Source: an uncultured Chitinophagaceae bacterium
GTDB taxonomy: Bacteria > Bacteroidota > Bacteroidia > Chitinophagales > Chitinophagaceae
Direction of reading: 5' to 3'
Assembly: GCA_903884185.1 (NCBI GenBank)
Contig: CAISDV010000122.1
Span: forward strand, 62,001 to 126,000
DNA length: 64,000 nt
The notes below the pieces were generated by a model. It had not been told where the DNA came from. It did no database searches and saw nothing but the letters and a program-made list of their open reading frames with translations. The translations under genes were made by a program, and so were the position numbers. How positions within the stretch are numbered: the first letter of the stretch is position 1; every line of letters begins with the position of its first letter. This document shows, one piece after another, positions 53,736 through 63,140 of the stretch.

Positions 53736-54161
53736 ATGAAATACCTTTTTACTGTTTTGATGATTACCCTTTTCACTGCCGGTGCCACCGCGCAGGATCG
53801 TGATGAACAATCCATCCGCAAAATGCTTACGGCCCAGGAAACGCAATGGAACAAGGGTAACCTGGACCTTTTTATGAAAGGATATTGGGTAAACGATAGC
53901 CTCATGTTCATCGGAAAAAATGGCCCCACTTATGGCTACCAGAAAACACTCGACAATTATAAAAAAGGGTATCCCGATACAGCACACATGGGTAAATTCA
54001 CATCAACCGTACTCAGTATTAAAAAATTATCTCCTGAATATTGTTTTGTTATTGGCAAATGGCTCCTCAAAAGAAGTGTGGGCGATGTCTCAGGTTCTTA
54101 TACTTTGCTTTTGAGAAAGATCAAAGGTGAGTGGGTGATTATTGCAGATCATAGCAGCTGA
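53736..54161 (+). CDS. Exported DUF4440/SnoaL-like (NTF2-fold) protein
   Basis: With ATG at 53736 the product has 141 residues and a signal peptide of about 19 (MKYLFTVLMITLFTAGATAQ). The mature part has the DUF4440 pattern: EQSIRKMLTAQETQWNKGNL, DLFMKGYWVNDSLMFIGKNG, a helix around TLDNYKKGYPD and strands ending TLLLRKIKGEWVIIADHSS. Such proteins often bind small ligands or have isomerase-like activity; here the function is unknown. The longer open frame from 53529 overlaps the divergent glycosylase gene antisense and is not used. Confidence 0.82.
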   Translation: MKYLFTVLMITLFTAGATAQDRDEQSIRKMLTAQETQWNKGNLDLFMKGYWVNDSLMFIGKNGPTYGYQKTLDNYKKGYPDTAHMGKFTSTVLSIKKLSPEYCFVIGKWLLKRSVGDVSGSYTLLLRKIKGEWVIIADHSS

Positions 54162-54198
54162 TGGAGATGCGGGATACGAGATGCAAGATGCGAGATTC

Positions 54199-54429
54199 TT
54201 ACATGGGAATGTTCAACGGTTTTTTCCAAATCCTGATGAGAAACCAAAGAAATACTACAAAGCTTGCTACCAGCCAGATATAAAAAATAATATTCCCCAC
54301 ACTGATCTTTCCGTGAATAAATGCATAGTCATACATGATTCCTACCGTGGCATTAACAGCCATCCATAAAACAGTCACAGACAAACTGGTTAGGATGCGC
54401 CGTAAAAATGCAGCTATTTCAGGTTCCAC
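54199..54429 (-). CDS. Small two-helix membrane protein
   Basis: A 76-residue protein with two hydrophobic helices (about 13-30 and 43-66) and a short polar loop YDYAFIHGKISVG, ending in a basic WKKPLNIPM tail. It starts with GTG at 54427-54429; no ATG is available nearby. I do not recognise the family. It lies 32 bases downstream of the M23 peptidase gene on the same strand and may share its transcript. Small size and atypical start lower confidence. Confidence 0.5.
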   Translation of the reverse strand: MEPEIAAFLRRILTSLSVTVLWMAVNATVGIMYDYAFIHGKISVGNIIFYIWLVASFVVFLWFLIRIWKKPLNIPM

Positions 54430-54461
54430 TGGTATTATTGATAGTTGAGAAAATTACCTGG

Positions 54462-55433
54462 TTAGTCAAGGCTCTGGTTGCTTGCAGCCGCCAGTTTCAC
54501 AATACGGTCAAACTGTGCCGCAGTAAGATCGTTATAAAAATAATAGATCGGGTCAACAGGAACACCATTCCTGTGCACCTCATAATGGCAATGCGATCCC
54601 GTACTCTTTCCTGAATTGCCAACATATCCTATTACTTCCCCACGCTTCACGGTCTCACCCACTTTTGCCTTTATTTTATACATATGCCCGTATAAAGTTT
54701 CATAACCATAACCATGATTGATCACTACTCGGTTGCCAAATCCGCCGGTATTAAATCCCGCATCTTTGACAACCCCATCTGCTGTTGCATAAATGGGCGT
54801 ACCAATAGGTGCAGTAAAATCGAGCCCTTCATGCAATCGCCGGTCTTTAAACACCGGGTCTATCCTGTATCCATATCCTGAAGCAACGCGGGTAAGATTT
54901 TTATTGCTCACAGGTTGCATTGCAGGAATAGCAGACAGTAATTTCTCTTTGTGCTTTACCATATCCTCGATATCGCCATAACTTTTTGATTGATACGCTA
55001 ACCGCAGCGATAAATTATTCAACTGCCCGCTCATGCTTTTTACCAGTTCATCTTCTCCCATACTCTGCACCAGTTTCACTTCTTTTTTTGCTTCCATGTC
55101 TTTCACACGTGCACTATCAGGTACAGGCTGCGATTCAAAGATGGAACGGTACACATTATTATCGCGGCTTTCCAATTCATCCATCTGCAGTTCCAACTGC
55201 TTCACCCTTTCCTGCATCACGGTATAATTTTCCTTCATATCGCTGTTCTCCTGGCGCAATAATTTTTCTTTCGGACTGTCAATATAATGAAACGCAATGG
55301 ACACAATGATCAGTCCCGTAACAATGGAAGCAGCGATAAAGCCAAACAACTGCAACAACCGCACACGCAACGGCGTCTCCAGCTTATCATAGCGGAGCGT
55401 GTGGGTGTTGTAATAGTATTTTATCTTCTTCAT
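54462..55433 (-). CDS. M23-family (LytM) peptidoglycan endopeptidase, membrane-anchored
   Basis: Zinc endopeptidase predicted to cleave peptide cross-links in the wall. With ATG at 55433 (MKKIKYYYNTHTLRYDKLE) the protein has 323 residues; the frame upstream is not family-like. A membrane helix lies at about 32-55, then a coiled coil at about 65-105 (QENSDMKENYTVMQERVKQL and onward), and a C-terminal M23 domain with RLHEGLDFTAPIGTPIYATA (His and Asp ligands), VINHGYGYETLYGHMYK and SHCHYEVHRNG (HxH). All catalytic residues are present. It is divergent from alaS. Confidence 0.93.
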   Translation of the reverse strand: MKKIKYYYNTHTLRYDKLETPLRVRLLQLFGFIAASIVTGLIIVSIAFHYIDSPKEKLLRQENSDMKENYTVMQERVKQLELQMDELESRDNNVYRSIFESQPVPDSARVKDMEAKKEVKLVQSMGEDELVKSMSGQLNNLSLRLAYQSKSYGDIEDMVKHKEKLLSAIPAMQPVSNKNLTRVASGYGYRIDPVFKDRRLHEGLDFTAPIGTPIYATADGVVKDAGFNTGGFGNRVVINHGYGYETLYGHMYKIKAKVGETVKRGEVIGYVGNSGKSTGSHCHYEVHRNGVPVDPIYYFYNDLTAAQFDRIVKLAAASNQSLD

Positions 55434-55558
55434 TGTTTTCTTTCTGCTCTTTACCCGGCACTCACTTCGCCTCAATCCCTTACCTTTGAAGCCTTTGCCA
55501 GAGCGGACAAAGATAATTTTAATCATCCCAAATAATATTGTAAAATTTTTAGCCTTTT

Positions 55559-58261
55559 ATGATGAAAAGCGCTGATATACGGCAGCAGTTCCTTGATTTT
55601 TTCAGGGATAAACAACACCAGGTGGTGCCATCTGCACCGATCGTGGTAAAGAACGATCCCACTCTCCTGTTCACCAATGCTGGCATGAACCAATTCAAGG
55701 ATTATTTTCTCGGAAATAAAAAACCTGAATATCCCCGTGTGGTAGATACCCAAAAATGTTTACGCGTAAGCGGTAAACACAATGACCTGGAAGAAGTAGG
55801 TGTAGATACCTATCATCATACCATGTTTGAAATGCTTGGCAACTGGAGCTTTGGCGATTACTTTAAAAAAGAAGCTATTGCATGGAGCTGGGAATTATTG
55901 ACTGATAAATACAAATTGGATAAAGATCGTTTATACGTGACCGTTTTTGAAGGCGATGCAAAAGAAAATTTACCCAAAGACGAAGAAGCATATAATGAAT
56001 GGAAAAAAGTAATTGCAGAGGACAGGATATTACCCGGAAATAAAAAAGATAATTTCTGGGAGATGGGCGATACCGGCCCCTGTGGCCCTTGCACCGAAAT
56101 TCATGTGGACTGCCGTAGCGATGAGGAAAGAAAAAAAGTAGATGGCAAAACATTGGTCAATAATGATCATCCGCAGGTGATAGAGATCTGGAACAATGTA
56201 TTCATCCAGTTCAACCGGCAGAAAGACGGCAGCCTGCAACCCCTTCCTGCCAAACATGTGGATACTGGTATGGGGCTTGAACGCCTGGTGCGAGTGATAC
56301 AGGGAAAGAATAGTAATTATGATACGGATGTTTTTACCGGAACAATTGAAGCAACAGAAAAGATCACAGGTAAAAAATACGATTTCAGCGATAGTAAAGA
56401 AGCTGTTGCATTCCGTGTGATTGCAGATCATATACGCGCCATTGCTTTTACGATTGCCGATGGACAGTTACCATCCAATACTGGCGCGGGTTACGTGATA
56501 CGCCGCATCCTAAGGCGTGCTGCACGTTATTATTTTTCATACCTGGGTTATAAGCAACCATTGTTACACCAACTACTTCCTGTTATTGCAAAGCAATTTG
56601 AAAATGTGTTTCCTGAACTGAATAAACAATCTGATTTTGTAATGAAAGTGGTGAAGGAAGAAGAAGAAGCTTTTTTGAAAACTTTGGATCGAGGACTTTC
56701 TATTTTTAATGGCTATATCGTTGAAGACGGCAAATTCACTTACATTGGCAATTCTAGCCAAGGCGAAGCTATCTTAGATTCGCGACTCGATAAAGATGAA
56801 CAACAGTTTAGAGAAAAGAAAATCATATCGGGAAAATTTGCTTTTAAATTAAATGACACATTTGGCTTTCCTATTGATCTCACAGCTTTAATAGCTCGTG
56901 AAAATGGTTGGACCATTGATGAGCCAGGGTTTGAGGCAGAGATGCAACAGCAAAAATCCCGTTCCCGCGCTGCTGGCACCGTTGATACAGAAGACTGGAT
57001 CAATGTAAATAAACATTCCATCACCGAGTTTGTTGGATACGATTCTTTAGAAGTCCGCACCAAACTCGTTAAATACCGGAAGGTAAAAGCAAAAGGCAAA
57101 GAGGGTTTCCAATTGGTATTGGCAGCTACCCCATTTTACGCTGAAAGTGGCGGCCAGGTGGGCGATACGGGCATCCTTGATTTTGAGGGCGAAAAAATTG
57201 AAGTAACAGGAACAAAGAAAGAAAACGACCTCATCATTCAATTCACAGATCAATTGCCTGCAAACATTGCAGCAACAGTGATCGCAAAAGTGGATGGAAC
57301 AAGAAGAAAACATACCGAAGCACACCATAGCGCCACGCATTTACTGCATGCAGCATTGCGCAAAACATTGGGCACACATGTAGCGCAAAAAGGAAGCCTG
57401 GTAAATGAAGAACACCTTCGTTTTGATTTTTCTCATTTTGCAAAAATGAGTGAAGAAGAAATTTCTGGCGTTGAAGAAATAGTCAATGAAAAGATCAGGG
57501 AGAATATTCCTGTGGTCATAAAGGAAATGCATAAGGATGAAGCCATCAAACTTGGAGCTATGGCACTTTTTGGAGAAAAGTATGGCGACCGTGTTCGCGT
57601 GGTGATCATCGACCCAAAATATTCCATTGAATTATGCGGAGGTACGCATGTGGGTTCAACAGGCGAACTTGGTTTCTTTAAAATAAAACACGAATCCGCA
57701 GTTGCAGCAGGTGTGCGCCGTATTGAAGCTGTTTCTGGAAAACCGGCAGAAGAATATTTGCGTGAGCAGTCGGGGACATTACATTCAATCCGCGAGAATT
57801 TAAAAAATCCAAAAGAGCTGGCAAAGGCGGTAGAAAATATCCTTTCTGAAAACAGTGAATTAAAAAAACGCATCGAAAGTTTAGAAGCAAAACAATTAAT
57901 ACTTACTAAGAACGAATTGTTGAAGAAAGCCGAAATGGTCAATGGCATTTCTTTTACCGGCGCTATTGTGGAAGTAAGCAATGCAGATGCTCTAAAAAAA
58001 TTGTGTTTCGAACTAAAGAATGAGGCTGGAAATTATGTGGTTGTACTGGCCGCCAATATTGAAGGCAAGGCACAGGTAGCTGTTTTGCTGGATGAGAAAG
58101 TAGCTACTACTAAAGACCTGGATGCTGTAAAGATTATCAAAGAGCATATCTCTACCCTTATCAAAGGCGGCGGAGGCGGACAAAAGACCTTTGCTACAGC
58201 CGGTGGACAAGATGCTTCCAACCTGGGACAGGTCATTGAGAAGGTCAGGTCATTATTATAG
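55559..58261 (+). CDS. alaS: Alanine--tRNA ligase
   Basis: Charges tRNA-Ala and edits mischarged Ser and Gly. Complete 900-residue class II synthetase: the aminoacylation domain opens with SADIRQQFLDFFRDKQHQVV and has TLLFTNAGMNQFKDYFLG, WEMGDTGPCGPCTEIH and DTGMGLERLVRVIQG. The editing domain has the zinc ligands HHSATHLLH and the later CGGTH. The C-Ala domain ends in GGGGGQKTFATAGGQD. ATG at 55559 or 55562 may be used. Monocistronic, divergent from the M23 peptidase. Confidence 0.98.
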   Translation: MMKSADIRQQFLDFFRDKQHQVVPSAPIVVKNDPTLLFTNAGMNQFKDYFLGNKKPEYPRVVDTQKCLRVSGKHNDLEEVGVDTYHHTMFEMLGNWSFGDYFKKEAIAWSWELLTDKYKLDKDRLYVTVFEGDAKENLPKDEEAYNEWKKVIAEDRILPGNKKDNFWEMGDTGPCGPCTEIHVDCRSDEERKKVDGKTLVNNDHPQVIEIWNNVFIQFNRQKDGSLQPLPAKHVDTGMGLERLVRVIQGKNSNYDTDVFTGTIEATEKITGKKYDFSDSKEAVAFRVIADHIRAIAFTIADGQLPSNTGAGYVIRRILRRAARYYFSYLGYKQPLLHQLLPVIAKQFENVFPELNKQSDFVMKVVKEEEEAFLKTLDRGLSIFNGYIVEDGKFTYIGNSSQGEAILDSRLDKDEQQFREKKIISGKFAFKLNDTFGFPIDLTALIARENGWTIDEPGFEAEMQQQKSRSRAAGTVDTEDWINVNKHSITEFVGYDSLEVRTKLVKYRKVKAKGKEGFQLVLAATPFYAESGGQVGDTGILDFEGEKIEVTGTKKENDLIIQFTDQLPANIAATVIAKVDGTRRKHTEAHHSATHLLHAALRKTLGTHVAQKGSLVNEEHLRFDFSHFAKMSEEEISGVEEIVNEKIRENIPVVIKEMHKDEAIKLGAMALFGEKYGDRVRVVIIDPKYSIELCGGTHVGSTGELGFFKIKHESAVAAGVRRIEAVSGKPAEEYLREQSGTLHSIRENLKNPKELAKAVENILSENSELKKRIESLEAKQLILTKNELLKKAEMVNGISFTGAIVEVSNADALKKLCFELKNEAGNYVVVLAANIEGKAQVAVLLDEKVATTKDLDAVKIIKEHISTLIKGGGGGQKTFATAGGQDASNLGQVIEKVRSLL

Positions 58262-58367
58262 GCGTCTCGTCCCCGTCTCCGACGGGGATGCCCTGGTCCT
58301 CCGACTGCGTCGGAATACAGTGCCCAGGCACGGTGAAAAAGCTAAAATTTATTAACCTTTTTTAACA
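58262..58367. other. Structured intergenic segment after alaS
   Basis: Two G/C-rich foldbacks lie here: CCCCGTCTCCGACGGGG (58270-58286) and the perfect arms TCCGAC/GTCGGA around TGC (58298-58312), the latter enclosed by TGCCCTGG/CCCAGGCA-like outer arms. They could terminate alaS transcription, although no clear T-run follows. They are also similar in style to the palindromic elements elsewhere in the window. Confidence 0.5.
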
Positions 58368-58400
58368 TTTGCGAAATGCTTCGTATGTCGGATTCTTTAT

Positions 58401-58408
58401 TATATTTG
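58401..58408 (+). promoter_or_regulatory. Minus-7 box (TATATTTG) of the double-PDZ gene
   Basis: TATATTTG is a perfect match to the Bacteroidota minus-7 consensus TAnnTTTG, 38 bases before the ATG at 58446. The upstream element is weaker: TTCG at 58380-58383, 17 bases away; a full TTTG at 58368 is too far (29 bases). Confidence 0.45.
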
Positions 58409-58445
58409 ATCTACTAAAAATTTCGTACACCAAAAACTTTACATC

Positions 58446-59444
58446 ATGAATAAGAAATGGATGATCACCCCGCTACTTGTTTTATCAATGGCCGGTACTG
58501 CTGTTGCACAGCAAAAAGAAGAAAAAACAAAAGAAAAGAAATCAGAAAGCATCACCATCAGAAAAAATGGCGATAGCAAAGAAAAACTCACCATCGTGGT
58601 AGATGGCGACAAAGTAACTGTGAATGGAAAGCCTCTTGACGAATTCAAAGATGGCAATGTTAGTATTATTCATGGAGATAATACGATCCGTGCCATGGTA
58701 AGTCCGCGTGTGAGCGTGAATGGCCTCAACAGGTTGCAGGGAATTGAGATGGAAAGAGGTGGTGCAAAAGCCCTACTAGGACAGCTTTCCGCCGCGGGTG
58801 GTAACAAAGCTTTATTAGGTGTAACAACTGAAAAAGACGACAAAGGTGCAAAAGTGACTGAGATCACAAAAGAAAGCGCTGCTGAAAAAACCGGGTTGAA
58901 AATAGGAGATGTCATTACCAAAGTAGGCGATTCAAAGATTGAAGATGCAAGCAGCTTATACAAAGCCGTTGGTAAATACAAACCAGAAGACAAAGCAGAA
59001 ATTACTTACCTGCGTGATGGCAAGGAAGGCAAGACAACTGCCACTTTAGGGAAAAATAAAGAAGCTGGTACTATGACTTTGTTTGGCGACAATAATTTCA
59101 ATTTTGAAATGCCAAGGGTAACCACTCAGGGAATGGATGGTTTTAATTTTAATTATATGACCCGCAAAGGCAGGCTGGGATTACAAATCCAGGACCTGGA
59201 AGATGGTAAAGGCGTAAAAGTATTGGACGTTGATGAAGATACTCCTGCCGCAAAAGCAGGCCTGAAAAAAGACGACGTGATCACTGAAATAGATGGCAAA
59301 GAATTGAAAAGCGTGGATGACCTGAGGACAAAGGCCCGCGACATGAAAGAAGGTGATTCTTTCAAAGTACAATATAAAAGAGATGGAAAAACACAATCAG
59401 CAGAAATAAAATTTCCAAGGAAATTAAAGACTGCTGACCTGTAA
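58446..59444 (+). CDS. Exported protein with two PDZ domains
   Basis: A 332-residue protein with a signal peptide (about 1-21, ending VAQ), a charged region of about 90 residues, then two PDZ domains: about 115-205 (GVTTEKDDKGAKVTEITKES, AEKTGLKIGDVITKVGDSKI) and about 238-325 (GRLGLQIQDLEDGKGVKVLD, PAAKAGLKKDDVITEIDGKE). They resemble the PDZ pair of DegP/HtrA, but no trypsin-like protease domain or catalytic triad is present. It probably serves as a periplasmic peptide-binding adaptor. Monocistronic: own promoter and terminator. Confidence 0.85.
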   Translation: MNKKWMITPLLVLSMAGTAVAQQKEEKTKEKKSESITIRKNGDSKEKLTIVVDGDKVTVNGKPLDEFKDGNVSIIHGDNTIRAMVSPRVSVNGLNRLQGIEMERGGAKALLGQLSAAGGNKALLGVTTEKDDKGAKVTEITKESAAEKTGLKIGDVITKVGDSKIEDASSLYKAVGKYKPEDKAEITYLRDGKEGKTTATLGKNKEAGTMTLFGDNNFNFEMPRVTTQGMDGFNFNYMTRKGRLGLQIQDLEDGKGVKVLDVDEDTPAAKAGLKKDDVITEIDGKELKSVDDLRTKARDMKEGDSFKVQYKRDGKTQSAEIKFPRKLKTADL

Positions 59445-59470
59445 TTCTTTTTTTCTCATGTGCATATAAA

Positions 59471-59498
59471 CGTCCCGATTCTTCGGGATGTTTTTTTT
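59471..59498 (+). terminator. Rho-independent terminator after the double-PDZ gene
   Basis: CGTCCCGA (59471-59478) and TCGGGATG (59483-59490) form a hairpin around TTCT with one G-T wobble, followed by eight T. It lies 27 bases after the stop codon and before the DUF1028 gene start. Confidence 0.92.
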
Positions 59499-59549
59499 GT
59501 GGGATACTGCAACCGCAAGAACTGTTATCTTTATTCTTCAACCGTTTTT

Positions 59550-60533
59550 ATGAAAAGATCGTGTATATCCCTGCTGGCTCTTTTGATGGCACTAAATTCT
59601 TTTTCACAGGTATTTCGTTCCAATGAACCACTCGTTCATACATTCTCCATTGTGGCAAGGGATAGCCTTACCGGTGAGATGGCTGTAGGTGTACAAAGCC
59701 ATTGGTTTAGTGTGGGAACCAGTGTTCCATGGGCCGAAGCAGGCGTGGGAGCTATTGCCACACAATCATTCGTTGATAAATCATACGGACCCAAAGGCCT
59801 CGAATTACTAAAGAAAGGATTTACTGCCAAACAGGCGCTTGACAGTCTCACAAAAGCAGACCCAGGAAGGGATGTAAGGCAGGTGGCCATCGTAGATAAC
59901 AAAGGAAATGTAGCGGCACATACTGGTAAGAGTTGTATTCAATATGCAAAGCAGATCATGGGTATAGGCTTCAGTGTGCAAAGCAATATGATGCTGGGGC
60001 CGATGGTTTGTGAAAATATGGCAAGAGCATTCAGGGCTGCTGCGGGCAAGCCTTTAGCAGAGCGCGTGTTGCTTGCATTAGAAGCCGCGCAGGAAGCAGG
60101 TGGCGACATTCGCGGGATGCAGGCCGCAGCATTGATCGTTGTTCCCGGCACTCACACAGAGATATGGAATAACAAAACGGTTGACCTGCGGATAGATGAT
60201 GATCCACACCCCATAAAAGAATTAAGAAGGTTATACAATGTGCATCTTGCTTACCAGCACATGAACAATGGCGACCTGGCAGTTGAAAAAAATAATATGC
60301 AGCTGGCAATGAATGAATACAATTCTGCTATGAAGATGTTCCCATCCAACCTGGAAATGCAATACTGGACCGCCATCACGCTTGCCAATAACAAACAGGT
60401 TGATAAAGCCTTGCCCATGCTCAAAAAAATATTTACCCAGGATAAAAATTGGAAAGAATTGACCAGGCGGCTCCCTGCTGTTGCACTGCTGACTGTAAGT
60501 GAAGCAGACCTAAAAAAAATATTGAGTGAATGA
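59550..60533 (+). CDS. Exported DUF1028 (Ntn-like) protein with C-terminal TPR-like helices
   Basis: With ATG at 59550 the product has 327 residues and a signal peptide of about 19 (ends FSQ). Residues 30-220 match DUF1028: TFSIVARDSLTGEMAVGVQS, VPWAEAGVGAIATQSFVDKS, YGPKGLELLKKGFTAKQALD and AHTGKSCIQYAKQIMGIGFS; this domain has an Ntn-hydrolase-like fold and no firmly known activity. Residues about 235-325 form TPR-like helices (NNGDLAVEKNNMQLAMNEYN, ALPMLKKIFTQDKNWKELTR). The open frame to 59460 crosses a terminator and is not used. Its stop overlaps the gatB ATG (ATGA). Confidence 0.87.
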   Translation: MKRSCISLLALLMALNSFSQVFRSNEPLVHTFSIVARDSLTGEMAVGVQSHWFSVGTSVPWAEAGVGAIATQSFVDKSYGPKGLELLKKGFTAKQALDSLTKADPGRDVRQVAIVDNKGNVAAHTGKSCIQYAKQIMGIGFSVQSNMMLGPMVCENMARAFRAAAGKPLAERVLLALEAAQEAGGDIRGMQAAALIVVPGTHTEIWNNKTVDLRIDDDPHPIKELRRLYNVHLAYQHMNNGDLAVEKNNMQLAMNEYNSAMKMFPSNLEMQYWTAITLANNKQVDKALPMLKKIFTQDKNWKELTRRLPAVALLTVSEADLKKILSE

Positions 60534-61987
60534 CGATAGCAGGTAAATATGAAGTAGTCATTGGCCTTGAAGTACATGCGCAATTACAAACAGCCAGTAA
60601 ATTATTTTCTGGCGACAGTGCCTCTTTTGGTGCATCGCCCAATACACATATCAGCCCAATCACAATGGGCCACCCGGGCGTTTTACCAAGAACAAATAGG
60701 AAAGCTATTGAGTATGCAGTGAAGATGGGGCTGGCCTGTCATTGTGAAATTGAAGAAGACAATTATTTTGCACGAAAAAATTATTTCTATCCCGATCTTC
60801 CAAAAGGTTACCAGGTAACACAACATACAACACCTGTTTGCAAAGGTGGTTATGTCACCATTAACACTCCCACAGGTAAAAAAAATATCCAGCTCAACCG
60901 TATCCATTTGGAAGAAGATGCCGGCAAAAGCATTCACGACCTGGATGAAAATTATACCTGCATCGACCTGAACCGCGCCGGGGTTCCATTGATCGAAATA
61001 GTAACAGAGCCAGTATTACAAAGCAGCGAAGAAGCCTGGCAATATGTGACAGTATTGAGAAAACTGGTTAAATGGATCGGTGTTTGTGATGGCAATATGG
61101 AAGAAGGCAGCCTTCGTTGTGATGCAAATATTTCTATCCGCCTGCAAGGCGAAAAAAAGCTAGGAACAAGAGTGGAAGTAAAAAACCTTAACTCCATACG
61201 CAATGTAAAAAAAGCGATAGATTATGAAGTGGAAAGAATGATAGCCATCGTTGAAAGCGGTGGTACTATTATACAACAGACCCGGAGTTTTGATGCAGGC
61301 AATGATACTACGTTTGCCCTTCGTGATAAAGAGGAAGCAAATGATTACAGGTATTTTGCTGACCCCGATCTACCGCCATTTCATTTGACCAAAGATTTTA
61401 TTAAAACAATGCAGGTGTCTTTGCCATCACTGCCGGAGCAGCTGGCCACTCAATACCAGCAAGAGTTTGGATTAAGTGAATATGATGCGGCCCAGTTATG
61501 TGATGAAAAAGCTACTGCCGATTATTTTGAATCTGTTACACATTTTTGTAAAAATTATAAAGCTGTTGCCAACTGGATGCTTGGCCCCATCAGGGAATAT
61601 CTCAACGGAAACAATTTCAGCTTCGATCAATTGAGTTTGCATCCGGAGGTTTTAGCTGAATTGATAAAACTGGTGGAGGAAGGCCAATTGAATTTTTCCG
61701 TTGCATCATCACGTATCTTGCCGTCATTAATAAATGGGAAGAGATCTCCTTTACAGGTCGCGGAAGAAATGGACCTGTTGCAGGTGAGTGACAGCACTGA
61801 GTTGGAAATATGGGTGAACGAAGCCATCAGGTCCATGCCCGATAAAGTTGCAGAATACAAAAAAGGCAAAAAGAACCTTATTGGTTTATTTGTTGGGGAA
61901 GTAAAAAAAATAAGCAAAGGAAAAGCTGATCCAAGATCGGTGAAGACTTTGCTGGAACAGAAACTGGATGAGAACACAATCATTTAA
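60530..61987 (+). CDS. gatB: Aspartyl/glutamyl-tRNA amidotransferase subunit B
   Basis: Subunit of GatCAB, which converts Glu-tRNA(Gln) and Asp-tRNA(Asn) to the amidated forms. Complete 485-residue protein. The catalytic cradle domain opens with YEVVIGLEVHAQLQTASKLF and includes the signature LPKGYQVTQHTTPVCKGG, LEEDAGKSIHDL, NRAGVPLIEIVTEP and DGNMEEGSLRCDANIS. The C-terminal YqeY-like tail ends KKNLIGLFVGEVKKISKGKA. It overlaps the DUF1028 gene by four bases, so its translation is coupled to it. gatA and gatC are not in this window. Confidence 0.97.
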   Translation: MTIAGKYEVVIGLEVHAQLQTASKLFSGDSASFGASPNTHISPITMGHPGVLPRTNRKAIEYAVKMGLACHCEIEEDNYFARKNYFYPDLPKGYQVTQHTTPVCKGGYVTINTPTGKKNIQLNRIHLEEDAGKSIHDLDENYTCIDLNRAGVPLIEIVTEPVLQSSEEAWQYVTVLRKLVKWIGVCDGNMEEGSLRCDANISIRLQGEKKLGTRVEVKNLNSIRNVKKAIDYEVERMIAIVESGGTIIQQTRSFDAGNDTTFALRDKEEANDYRYFADPDLPPFHLTKDFIKTMQVSLPSLPEQLATQYQQEFGLSEYDAAQLCDEKATADYFESVTHFCKNYKAVANWMLGPIREYLNGNNFSFDQLSLHPEVLAELIKLVEEGQLNFSVASSRILPSLINGKRSPLQVAEEMDLLQVSDSTELEIWVNEAIRSMPDKVAEYKKGKKNLIGLFVGEVKKISKGKADPRSVKTLLEQKLDENTII

Positions 61988-62003
61988 TTGCTCAAAGAAT
62001 AAT

Positions 62004-63125
62004 ATGAAAAAGATATTAATAGGATTTATCGCAATGGCAGCTATCAGCTCTTGCACAGAAAAAAAAGCTGGTGTTTTTACAGTAGAGGGAAAGATCGAGC
62101 ATGCCCCTTCTTCTAAAATATTTTTGGAAGAACTACCATTTGGTGGCGAGCAGCCGGTTGTATTGGATTCCACTTCTCTTGGCGCCGGCGGAAAATTTGA
62201 ATTAAAAGCTATCGGAAAAGAGCAAGGCCTATACGCTCTTGCGATTCAGGACGGCCCTGAAGTATTATTGGTGAACGACAGCAAAAGCATTCATCTAAAA
62301 ATGGATGTTGCTAATTATAAGGCTTATACAACAGAGGGCTCAGATGCATCTGCTGCACTCCACGATTTCCTCGAAAAATACAATACAAAATTTGAATCTT
62401 TGGCAGGGGCATACATGAAAGCAGATTCCATGCAAAAAGCAAAAGCGACAGATAGCGCCATAACGGTTGCCAACCTTGAGAAAGATATGCAGTTAAAGAA
62501 ATTCAATATATTTTTATCAGGCTCAGTAACAAATTCTCCTTATCCCGCTGTTCGTTATTTTGTTTTAGGCAAATCATTTAAGACCATGGAACCTGCAGAG
62601 ATACAGAAATTGGCAAATGCTTCTTCTATGCAGTTCCTGGATCATAGCGGGCTTGCAAAAATGAAGGTGATCATTGACAAGCAGATGGGTTCTGACCCGC
62701 GCATCTTATTACTAAACAAACCTGCTCCTGAGATCAATCTGCCCGATACATCCGGCAAATTGCTTAGCCTTAGCAGCTTTAAAGGCAAATATGTACTGGT
62801 TGATTTCTGGGCAAGCTGGTGCGGCCCCTGCAGGCAAGAAAATCCAAATGTGGTGGCTGCTTATAACAAGTTTAAGGATAAGAATTTTACCATTCTTGGT
62901 GTATCACTTGATAAAGACAAAACCTCCTGGATCGCTGCCATTAAACAGGATAAACTAAACTGGAACCATATCAGCGATCTGAAACAGTGGGAAACCTCCG
63001 TGATCGGCAGTTACAAATTTGATGGTATACCATTTAATGTGCTGGTTGATCCGCAGGGAAAAATCATTTCCATAGGCCTCCGAGGCAACGATCTTGAAAC
63101 AAAACTGGAAGAAGTATTAAAGTAA
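62004..63125 (+). CDS. TlpA-like thiol-disulfide oxidoreductase lipoprotein
   Basis: Envelope thioredoxin-like protein of a type abundant in this phylum. With ATG at 62004 the product has 373 residues, a lipobox at about residue 17 (AAISSC), an N-terminal DUF4369-like beta domain (FTVEGKIEHAPSSKIFLEEL), a helical middle, and a C-terminal AhpC/TlpA domain with the redox motif WASWCGPCRQEN and the cis-Pro segment DGIPFNVLVDPQGKII. It starts 16 bases after gatB on the same strand. Likely reduces periplasmic disulfides; partner unknown. Confidence 0.92.
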   Translation: MKKILIGFIAMAAISSCTEKKAGVFTVEGKIEHAPSSKIFLEELPFGGEQPVVLDSTSLGAGGKFELKAIGKEQGLYALAIQDGPEVLLVNDSKSIHLKMDVANYKAYTTEGSDASAALHDFLEKYNTKFESLAGAYMKADSMQKAKATDSAITVANLEKDMQLKKFNIFLSGSVTNSPYPAVRYFVLGKSFKTMEPAEIQKLANASSMQFLDHSGLAKMKVIIDKQMGSDPRILLLNKPAPEINLPDTSGKLLSLSSFKGKYVLVDFWASWCGPCRQENPNVVAAYNKFKDKNFTILGVSLDKDKTSWIAAIKQDKLNWNHISDLKQWETSVIGSYKFDGIPFNVLVDPQGKIISIGLRGNDLETKLEEVLK

Positions 63126-63140
63126 ACCTCTTTCTCTACC

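Noticed and set aside
57433-57981. 182-codon open frame opposite alaS
   Set aside because: Antisense shadow of a well-supported essential gene, Ser/Phe-rich with no recognisable motif.
59460-59549. Upstream start for the DUF1028 gene
   Set aside because: The extension would translate a clear rho-independent terminator; ATG at 59550 starts a proper signal peptide.
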